From positions 1 to 5,486 of the forward strand of contig CALFEN010000200.1 of assembly GCA_937950065.1 (NCBI GenBank): DNA of 5,486 nucleotides. The letters run 5' to 3'. Under the pieces are notes generated by a model, which was not told where the DNA came from, did not search any database, and worked only from the letters and a program-made list of their open reading frames with translations. Positions within the stretch are counted from its first letter, which is position 1. Each line of letters starts with the position of its first letter. Shown here piece after piece: positions 1 to 5,486 of this stretch. Origin of the DNA: an uncultured bacterium. Its GTDB lineage: Bacteria > Patescibacteria > JAEDAM01 > Absconditabacterales > Absconditicoccaceae. Made by a program: the position numbers and the translations under genes.

Positions 1-10
1 TTTTCTATTC

Positions 11-313
11 TTATATAGTACATATTTTTCATAAAACAAAGGCATACATTCCTGCTTCTTCACAAGCTTGAGCTACTTCATTTTCAAAAAAATACATATC
101 TGCCAAAGCTCTTATTCCATTATCCTTCATCTCTTTTATAGCAAGTTTTGTTTGCTCATAAACAAATTGACTATTGACGTGTTTTGCCTCCATAGGCCAT
201 ATATACTGCTCTAACCACTGTTTTAGCGGCAGATCCTCTGCAAGACCACGGAAATAAACCATAGCTGCATGAGTATGAGCATTTACAAATGGTATTGAAA
301 TCTTTTTTTTCAT
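11..313 (-). pseudogene. Amidohydrolase fragment (MtaD/TrzA-like deaminase core piece), truncated at both ends
   Basis: The 100-residue frame starts at the ATG at 313, passes one TGA (29..31, read as Gly) and stops at TAA 11..13. Near its N-terminus is the metal-binding signature P-F-V-N-A-H-T-H (His13, His15), followed by R-G-L-A-E-D-L and W-L-x(5)-W-P-M-E. This is the pattern of the metal-dependent amidohydrolases that deaminate S-adenosylhomocysteine, methylthioadenosine or chlorohydrolase-type substrates. Full-length members have about 400 to 450 residues, with about 50 residues before the HxH motif and several hundred after it, including further metal ligands. Both parts are missing here, and the frame upstream is open to 362 but shows no family sequence. 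The fragment cannot form a complete TIM barrel, so I call it a decaying remnant. Family assignment is firm; substrate is not. A second, short functional protein derived from the domain cannot be excluded, because the remaining 100 residues are still well conserved. Confidence 0.7.
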
Positions 314-388
314 CTGATAAATAGTAAGAAATAAATTGATTATGTAACTAAAATATGACTATACAAATATTATAATGAATTTATTTTA

Positions 389-402
389 AAGAACAAGTTC
401 TT
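389..402. repeat. Inverted repeat AAGAAC-AA-GTTCTT
   Basis: A perfect 6-bp dyad with a 2-bp centre lies about 76 bp upstream of the amidohydrolase remnant start. It could be an operator for a dimeric regulator, but short dyads are frequent in sequence this AT-rich and no regulator is known here. Confidence 0.3.
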
Positions 403-618
403 ATTTATGATATTTTGTATTTGCATTGCGAAAAATTTTATATTTCATATTTAAAACAAGAGTAATTGCTGAGTCATAAGAAAATATCATACTCTATATA
501 AATATAATAACTTCATTGTAGGACAAAACGCTCTGTTGCAGATAAAAAATTTATTATCAAGACTTACCTCAATAAAAGTTACTAAAAATTCTTTTTGCTA
601 CAAAACTAGATAAAAGCA

Positions 619-638
619 GCTAAAATATGCTAAAATAT
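619..638. repeat. Tandem duplication of GCTAAAATAT (2 copies)
   Basis: Two exact 10-bp copies stand directly next to each other. The related string CTAAAATATGA occurs at 348..358 and again at 630..640. It may come from replication slippage; no function is evident. Confidence 0.5.
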
Positions 639-718
639 GAAAAAATTAGTGTAAACTACCTGTTTATTTAAGATTTTAATATTTTTAAAGTCAAATTACA
701 CAGATAAATCAAAGCTTT

Positions 719-746
719 TGGACAAATCGTGTCCATTTTTTATATT
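719..746 (+). terminator. Rho-independent-type terminator, plus strand, orphan
   Basis: The stem is TGGACA (719..724) pairing with TGTCCA (730..735) around an AATCG loop, followed at once by six T (736..741) and a further T-rich tract to about 757. On the minus strand the hairpin is followed by AAAGC, not T, so it is oriented for a plus-strand transcript. No plus-strand gene precedes it in this window. The stem is short but is the most GC-rich one in the spacer. Confidence 0.5.
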
Positions 747-858
747 TTATTTTTTTTGACAATATCTTTACAAATAAAAAAAGAGAAAAAATATTTCATT
801 CTTCTTTGTCTGTATAAAATTTCTGAATTTTTTTACTAAATTGAAATAGTGATTATAT

Positions 859-1860
859 TTATAATTCTCAATCAGACTTTAAAATCTTTTTCACTTTTAT
901 AAAATTTAATATCAACTGAATAATCATTATAAAAATAATGATTTTATAAAAAATATTATTTAGCTTTAAGTATTTGTATTTATAATTAATTGTTTCTTGG
1001 GATTTCACTATTTTGGAGATCTCTGCAAAAACTTCCTTGAATTCCTGCTGATTTAGTATTCTATAAAATTTTCATCATGATATACCGGAGATGTTTTTTA
1101 ACAGATCTATATTGATAGTGGTAGTCACAGGACTTCAGAGATAATCAGTTCCTACCACAAAATTATTATTTCATATTCATAAAGTATATACAGGGATATT
1201 TAAGCTTTTGGAGTAGGTAGCAGACTCTATAGGATCAGAGCCTTTATTGGAATCTCAATCAGTAATCAATATTATAATTCAAGGTTTTTCCTTATCTTTT
1301 GAATTTGATACAAGATTATTGTCTGCAAGCAGAAGTGCATCACCTATGGCTGTTCCTACAAAATTATAAGTGGGAGGAAATTCTCATAGATTAAACTGAT
1401 TAAGTTTTGAGACTACAGAAAAGTTTTGATCACTGAATGGCATCCGGATAAATGGAATTCAGCTGAATGTTATCATAGAAATATTGTATCAAGTAAGGGT
1501 TTTGGCTAAATTTATAAGAGAATCTTTTGCTCATTCAAATCTGGAAGGTTTGATATCATTTGCTGTCATAGACAGAGATACATCAAAAATTATCTGTATA
1601 TTTAGAGTTTTATTTTTGGAAACAACCTTATCCTGTACTATAGACATATTCATAGGCAGCATCAGGATAATTATTATCAAAAAAAATATTAAAACTTTTT
1701 TTAAGTTCTTTATCAATAAATTTATTCTACTAGTTGGAAGTACGTAGGAAGGCTTTGCTTTTTGAGAGTAAAAAAAAACCGCTATTATGATAATAAGCAA
1801 TACCAAACTTATATAAGAACCTGTTTTATCTATTATAATCCTGTCAAAAACATTAAACAT
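859..1860 (-). CDS. BatA-like von Willebrand factor A (VWA) domain membrane protein
   Basis: About 333 residues, the usual length of BatA/BatB-type proteins. Order: membrane helix about 16-31, basic loop, membrane helix about 56-72, VWA domain about 88-275, and a C-terminal membrane helix about 304-322 before a lysine-rich tail. The metal-ion-dependent adhesion site is complete: D93-V-S-L-S97, T170 in G-T-A-I-G-D-A-L, and D201 in I-T-D-G-D. Also typical are K-P-S-R-F-E-G-A-K after the first motif, Y-T-L-G-I-G late in the fold, and I-S-G-G-K-F-Y-R near its end. Twelve in-frame TGA codons encode Gly; the gene ends at TAA 859..861. I chose the ATG at 1860; a TTG at 1872 is possible and would add four residues. 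The upstream gene ends 14 bp before this ATG, so the two are probably co-transcribed. The VWA domain should sit outside or inside the membrane between helices 2 and 3 and bind a protein partner through a divalent metal (family knowledge). The MoxR ATPase and DUF58 partners of classical Bat operons are not in this window. Confidence 0.87.
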
Positions 1861-1874
1861 AGTTTTTTTCAAAT

Positions 1875-2315
1875 CTAATCTATAAAAGTGTTTAATTTAC
1901 TTAATTTTTCTTTATCTATTTTTCAATCTTTAATTTCTATAAGCTCTTTCTTTTCGGTAGCCTTTAGTACTTTGAGAGAAACTTCAAAAGGATCTATTTT
2001 GGGATAATTAATCTGATATTTTACAGTTTCATTCAAAAAATATGTAGAAACCATTTTACAGATAAAAGGAATTAATTTTAACTCTGAAAATCTAAAAAAT
2101 GCTATTATCACAAAAACCAAAAATATAGGCAGCACAAACAATAAAGCGATAAACCTGTCTACTCATTTTTTGGTCAATCAGTTCCATATCATCAATGAAA
2201 TCGCTGTACCAGCAGCCAAAATAAAAAGCTGTGCTATCGTGATATTCAACGGTCATAAAGGTAGTGTCAGATTAAAAAGTCATTCCTGCACATGCTTTGG
2301 GATAAAGGTTTTCAT
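1875..2315 (-). CDS. PrgI-like small membrane protein
   Basis: 146 residues from the ATG at 2315 to TAG 1875..1877, with five TGA codons read as Gly. The N-terminus has F-I-P-K-H-V then L-P-L-G-P-L-N-I-T-I-A-Q-L, which resembles the opening of PrgI-family proteins (V-P-x-x-I ... G-P-L-T-x-x-Q). Two membrane helices follow at about 27-44 and 55-75, separated by a short basic loop (K-K-G-V-D-R). After them comes an amphipathic stretch ending in a charged, lysine- and glutamate-rich tail (about 115-146). PrgI proteins are small inner-membrane parts of type IV secretion/conjugation machines and are common in Patescibacteria. No VirB4-type ATPase is visible here, so a role in secretion is inference. 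The gene lies 20 bp after the SPFH gene and 14 bp before the VWA gene. NfeD, the common partner of SPFH proteins, was considered, but its beta-barrel domain is absent. Existence of the gene is well supported; the family name is moderate. Confidence 0.68.
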
Positions 2316-2335
2316 ATTATATATTTATTTTAAAT

Positions 2336-3181
2336 TTATTTTTTGCTTCAACTGATTATATTTGTTATTCAGCTAAAGATATCACTATCAAGCACATATT
2401 TTGTATTATTTTTTAATGATTCTTCTATTACCCTAAGTTGTTCTTTCTTTACAGCATTTTCCTTGAAATAAGTGTTTGCTGCTACAGATTCCAATTCAAG
2501 AGCTTTTGCTTTGGCTGAAGCGATTCTTTCCATGGCTTCACCTCTTCATTCTGCTTCCAATATCTGTTTCTGTTTTATTCATTCAGCTTCTCTTATTGCA
2601 GCTTCTTTCATTCACTCTGCAGCTAAAATCACTGCTCTTTTTTCTCTTTCAGCCTTCATTTGTTTGGACATCGCATCCTGAATATCTATTGGAGGATCAA
2701 GTCTTGATATCTCTATTTTATTTATTTTTATTCATCGTTTTGATGTCTCTTCTGAAAGTTCCATCTGAACTTTTGCATTGATTTTACTTCTTTCTCCAAG
2801 CACTTCGTCCAAACTCATAGTTCATATGATAGACCTTAATGTAGTTATAGAAAGATTTGATACTGCAACAAAAGGATCTTGTATTTCATACAAAGCTTTT
2901 ACAGGATCTATTATCTGTGTAAAAATCACTGCATCAACAGTAACTACAGTATTATCTCTTGTAATCATTTCCTGTGGAGGAGTATTTATTACTCTCTCTT
3001 TCATATCTATCTTTACAACTCTGTCTATAAATGGTGTGATAAAATTTAATCATGGATCCATAACTCAAGCAAATCTAGATAGTCTTTCAAGAACTCATTT
3101 TTGATAAGGTTTTATAGCAACAATTCATGTTGATATATAGATTACTACAATGATAGCTATTAGAACAAATATTGGGGTCAT
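2336..3181 (-). CDS. SPFH/Band 7 (stomatin/slipin, QmcA-like) membrane protein
   Basis: 281 residues from the ATG at 3181 to TAA 2336..2338, with 11 TGA codons read as Gly. A hydrophobic N-terminal anchor (residues 3-18, P-I-F-V-L-I-A-I-I-V-V-I-Y-I) precedes the SPFH domain (about 20-165). Clear family marks are R-F-A-G-V-M-D-P-G-L-N-F-I-T-P-F, K-E-R-V-I-N-T-P-P-Q-E-M-I-T-R-D-N, I-D-P-V-K-A-L-Y, T-L-R-S-I-I-G and L-D-P-P-I-D-I-Q-D-A-M. Next comes A-M-S-K-Q-M-K-A-E-R-E-K-R-A and an alanine/glutamate-rich coiled coil with A-E-G repeats (about 170-245), as in paraslipins and QmcA. Several A-E-G glycines are TGA. These proteins form large ring or cage oligomers that organise membrane microdomains and often hold proteases or other membrane proteins (family knowledge). 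It is the second gene of the inferred operon, about 74 bp after the small membrane peptide. No Shine-Dalgarno sequence precedes the start. Confidence 0.94.
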
Positions 3182-3255
3182 TTTATAATAACTTAAAAAA
3201 TAAAAAACATTTAAATCATTATAATAAAAATTTTTTGAAAATCAAGTTTTATATA

Positions 3256-3405
3256 CTATTTTTTATTTTTGTATTTGATATATCACAATATCAACATCAA
3301 CAAAAACAATTCTGAAAGGACAATATAAAGAAGCATTTCATTCATTATCAGAAAAGCTGGCACTGCTATCAAAAGACATATAAAATATTTTATATTAGAA
3401 TTCAT
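3256..3405 (-). CDS. Small two-helix membrane peptide, unknown function
   Basis: The 49-codon frame runs from the ATG at 3405 to TAG 3256..3258 and includes one TGA (3283..3285, Gly). Reading: a short polar start M-N-S-N-I-K-Y, a first hydrophobic helix (about 8-21), a short turn with M-N-E-M, a second helix (about 25-41) and a lysine-rich end Y-I-K-Y-K-N-K-K. The charge pattern suggests a hairpin with both ends in the cytoplasm. It lies between a good minus-strand promoter (3464..3491) and the SPFH gene, so it would be the first gene of that transcript. I recognise no family. The chance of a hydrophobic frame arising in T-rich DNA is real, but the neat helix/turn/helix/lysine-tail layout and its position favour a gene. 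Confidence 0.45.
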
Positions 3406-3463
3406 TATATTTTCGGGGAAAAGAGAGTCTCTAATTTAAAAACAATAATATTTAATAAAATAT

Positions 3464-3491
3464 ATAATACAGATATTTTTTTTGATTTCAA
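3464..3491 (-). promoter_or_regulatory. Sigma-70-type promoter for the small-peptide/SPFH/PrgI/VWA operon
   Basis: On the minus strand, TTGAAA (3486..3491) is followed after 16 bp by TATTAT (3464..3469). Transcription would start near 3457, about 50 bp before the ATG at 3405. The boxes differ from consensus at one position each, except that random matches are easy in AT-rich DNA. Confidence 0.5.
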
Positions 3492-3519
3492 ATGTTTTTT
3501 TATTTATATAATAATTTTG

Positions 3520-3535
3520 CAGTGAAAAAACACTG
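3520..3535. repeat. Hairpin CAGTG-AAAAAA-CACTG
   Basis: A perfect 5-bp stem with an A6 loop is followed directly by the palindrome GACGTC (3535..3540). It lies just upstream of the minus-strand promoter and is not followed by a T-run on either strand, so it is unlikely to be a terminator. A protein-binding site is possible. Confidence 0.3.
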
Positions 3536-3695
3536 ACGTCAAAAAACGAAGAAAGAAATAAAATCCAGAAAAATTTTAAACAATTAATTTAAAACGGATT
3601 TGTAGATAAAATACAACATTTTTCTTATAAAGAATAGTAATGAAATATTTATATATTACGTATTTTTTTTAGTTAATTCACAGAGCATAATATAT

Positions 3696-3723
3696 TTGAC
3701 AAAAAAAAATATTTATATATAAT
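3696..3723 (+). promoter_or_regulatory. Consensus sigma-70 promoter of pilT
   Basis: Perfect TTGACA (3696..3701) and perfect TATAAT (3718..3723) are separated by 16 bp of A/T. Transcription would start near 3730 and leave a leader of about 30 nt before the pilT ATG. The leader has no Shine-Dalgarno sequence and is almost pure A/T. Confidence 0.75.
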
Positions 3724-3760
3724 TTAATAGTAATATTTTTTAAAAATAAAAACAAAATAG

Positions 3761-4873
3761 ATGTCATCAGAATTAAACAAAAAAAATAAAATCTATGAAG
3801 TTTTGAAGGAACTTTTACAGTACAATATTTCAGATATACATTTTATAGAAGATCATCCTGTATATGTTAGAAACTCTTCAGGCGATTTAATCCCTCAAGA
3901 TATAGTATTTCTTAAGGAAGAATTACGGTGATTTATACACGATTTTTTACCTGCAAGCAAAATTGATGAATTAATTGATGGGACAGAAATAGATGCTGCT
4001 CATTCTATATGAACTACAAGATTGAGGATAAACGTCTATTTTGATAAATACGGCATAAGGCTTGCTCTCAGAAAAATTTCCGACAAACCACCAAGCATGG
4101 AAAAAATATGATTGGACGAAAGACTAAAATCTTTTTTACATGAAGATAAATGACTCATTCTTGTGACATGACCTACATGATCCGGTAAATCTACTACACT
4201 TGCAAGTATGATAGATTATATCAATCAAACTAGAAAAGCACATATTATTACTCTTGAGGATCCTGTAGAGTATGTATTTGAAAACAAAAATTCTCTCATA
4301 ACACAAAGAGAAATATGAAAACACTCAAAGAACTGGAAAGATGCAATGAAATTTTGTTTGAGACAAGATCCTGATATTATTATGGTTGGAGAAATGAGAG
4401 ACTGGGAAACTATAAGTGCAGTACTTACTCTTGTAGAGACCTGACATCTAGTGTTATCTACACTGCATACTATAGATGCGGCACAGACAATTACTCGTAT
4501 CATTGATGTATTTCCTCCTTACCAACAGGAACAGATCAGTGTACAACTTAGTTTGACTCTAAAAATGATCATATCCCAGAGGCTTATGCCTACCAAAGAC
4601 AGTAACGGAAGGGTCGCTGCCAGAGAAATACTTATAAATTCTCCTGCGATAGCAAACAACATAAGAGAAAAAAGAATTCCTCAAATAATATCTATCATGG
4701 AAACAGGTTTTAAATCATGAATGAGGACTATGGATCAGGATTTGGCAACACTAGTAGCTGAAGGGAAAGTAGATCTAAATTATGTGTTGAGTAGAGTAAG
4801 AAATGTTGAAAATTTTAAATCATTATTAAATAGTAAACTAAATGAAACAAATAAGTTTAGACCAGTTGATTAG
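3761..4873 (+). CDS. pilT: Type IV pilus retraction ATPase PilT
   Basis: 370 residues, close to the usual PilT length, from ATG 3761 to TAG 4871..4873. It is a hexameric cytoplasmic motor that hydrolyses ATP to depolymerise the pilus and power twitching, adhesion or DNA uptake. The N-terminal PAS-like domain (about 1-105) includes the D-I-H-F and R-L-R-I-N-V-Y motifs. The ATPase core has Walker A G137-P-T-G140-S-G-K-S-T, the Asp box L-E-D-P-V-E-Y (E166, D167), Walker B D203-P-D-I-I-M-V-G-E211-M-R-D, and the His box G228-H-L-V-L-S-T-L-H-T. Near the C-terminus A-N-N-I-R-E-K-R corresponds to the PilT-typical A-I-R-N-L-I-R-E motif, which separates it from PilB. Nine in-frame TGA codons (residues 57, 84, 117, 131, 137, 140, 186, 228, 320) encode Gly, including two P-loop glycines and the His-box glycine. 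A consensus promoter lies just upstream, and the next gene overlaps its 3' end by 32 bp. Confidence 0.96.
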
Positions 4874-5486
4874 GCAATACTGACAGAAAAAAACCTTGTC
4901 CAAATGAGATGTATTATTCAAAAAATGAGATGCGGATTTTAATCTCTATTTAGTCAATTCTGGGAAAATAATAATTCAAAAAGATGAATTTGATATTTTT
5001 GTATTGTCTGAATGACAAGTTATTTGAGAAAAAAGTTTTATAACAAAAACTAAAAAACCTCTAGACGCAAAAGCTCTTGAAGATAGCGAGATTTACTTCC
5101 TCTCCAACGAAAAATTTGAAACTTTTGAGACAGAATTCAAAAATAATTTATTAACACATCTAGTTGTATTTTTGTCAGAAAGAGTAAATAAACTTGATAC
5201 AATCCTGGCATTCTTATCAATATTAAACGATGATCTTGTAAACTACGATATAAATCACAACGCTCCAATATTAAGTCTAGTAAACCACCTTGTAGATCTT
5301 CATTCTTTTTTGATACTAAAAAATGAAAAAGATTCTTATTACAAAGTATTTGGAGATATAGAACTAGATCAAGTCTTATTTGATTTTATCAACGACCTTA
5401 TCGAAAAAGATACAACGATAAAAATTTGAAAAAATTATGTATATCTAAATTGATGAGAGTACATCTACCTATTTAATTGAGTATTG
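4842..5486 (+). CDS. Cyclic nucleotide-binding (CNB/Crp-like) domain protein, C-terminus beyond window
   Basis: 215 residues are visible from ATG 4842; the frame is open at the window end. Nine TGA codons are read as Gly. Residues about 15-90 form a CNB beta-barrel: K-G-D-V-L-F-K-K-G-D (21-30), L-Y-L-V-N-S-G-K-I (35-43), E-G-Q-V-I-G-E-K-S-F (57-66) and A-K-A-L-E-D-S-E-I (76-84). The phosphate-binding cassette keeps G62-E63, but the position of the usual arginine in P-R-A-A reads P73-L-D-A, so binding of cAMP or cGMP is doubtful. A long helix (about 92-125) like the Crp dimerisation helix follows. The rest (125-215) is not recognised, and no helix-turn-helix is evident in the visible part. The start is the only ATG after an in-frame TAA at 4839..4841, giving a 32-bp overlap with pilT in another frame and implying translational coupling. 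Inferred role: a sensor or regulator of pilus retraction. Confidence 0.85.

Larger units (their letters stand above)
314..858. other. Gene-poor AT-rich spacer
   Basis: No convincing coding frame is present on either strand with TAA and TAG as the only stops; stops are dense in all frames. No tRNA T-loop pattern or recognised structured RNA was seen. It contains an inverted repeat (389..402), a 10-bp tandem duplication (619..638) and a plus-strand terminator-like hairpin (719..741). It lies downstream of the VWA gene and upstream of the amidohydrolase remnant, so part of it may be decayed coding sequence. Confidence 0.6.
3406..3760. other. Divergent intergenic region between the SPFH operon and pilT
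   Basis: No coding frame is supported. It carries one promoter facing each way (minus 3464..3491, plus 3696..3723), a small hairpin (3520..3535) and several AT-rich dyads such as TTCTT-ATA-AAGAA at 3622..3634. Its position makes it the shared control region of both operons. Confidence 0.6.

Noticed and set aside
1..32. Start of another minus-strand gene at the ATG at 32, overlapping the amidohydrolase remnant
   Set aside because: Only ten codons are visible before the window edge and they show no family signature, so it cannot be supported here.
816..831. AAAATT-TCTG-AATTTT hairpin as terminator of the VWA operon
   Set aside because: The stem is only A/T and would be very weak. Such dyads are expected by chance at this base composition.
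314..858. tRNA, riboswitch or CRISPR array in the spacer
   Set aside because: No T-loop or anticodon-arm pattern, no recognised aptamer core and no regularly spaced repeats were found by eye.
1484..2355. Plus-strand open frames at 1484..1747 and 2170..2355
   Set aside because: They are antisense to the VWA and PrgI-like genes and show no recognisable domain.
2472..3104. Plus-strand open frames at 2472..2681, 2476..2781 and 2778..3104
   Set aside because: They are antisense to the SPFH gene, whose minus-strand protein matches family motifs along its whole length. The plus-strand translations are low-complexity mirror products.
4136..4503. Minus-strand open frames at 4136..4324 and 4225..4503
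   Set aside because: They lie antisense to the PilT ATPase core, which has all its catalytic motifs on the plus strand.
859..5486. Multiple frameshifted or nonsense-mutated pseudogenes
   Set aside because: The breaks are all TGA, never TAA or TAG, and sit on conserved glycines. This is code reassignment, not decay.

Overview
The window looks like a piece of an AT-rich genome from the Absconditabacteria (SR1) / Gracilibacteria branch of the Patescibacteria (CPR), where TGA is read as glycine (genetic code 25). The evidence is internal. With the standard code every gene breaks into short pieces. With TGA as Gly, six reading frames open up, and the TGA codons fall exactly on invariant glycines. 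The clearest case is the Walker A P-loop of a PilT ATPase, where two of the three glycines of G-P-T-G-S-G-K are TGA. Only TAA and TAG act as stops. All CDS coordinates below assume this code. None of the genes has a clear Shine-Dalgarno sequence.

Layout. (1) 11..313, minus strand: a 100-residue remnant of an MtaD/TrzA-type amidohydrolase, missing both ends. (2) 314..858: a gene-poor, stop-rich stretch holding an inverted repeat, a short tandem repeat and a plus-strand terminator-like hairpin with no gene in front of it. (3) 859..3405, minus strand: a likely operon, transcribed right to left from a promoter near 3464..3491. It encodes a 49-aa two-helix membrane peptide, an SPFH/stomatin-like protein (281 aa), a PrgI-like two-helix membrane protein (146 aa) and a BatA-like von Willebrand factor A protein (about 333 aa). 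All four are predicted to be membrane proteins. (4) 3406..3760: a divergent intergenic region with one promoter facing each way. (5) 3761..5486, plus strand: pilT, the type IV pilus retraction ATPase, overlapping a cyclic-nucleotide-binding-domain (CNB) protein that runs off the window end.

How the parts may work together (inference): the plus-strand pair links a pilus retraction motor to a ligand-sensing CNB domain whose usual phosphate-binding arginine is absent. This would suit an organism that lives attached to other cells and moves or grips with type IV pili. The minus-strand cluster looks like a membrane assembly: an SPFH scaffold, a PrgI-like inner-membrane component and a VWA protein with an intact metal-binding site. 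I do not recognise this four-gene combination as a named system.
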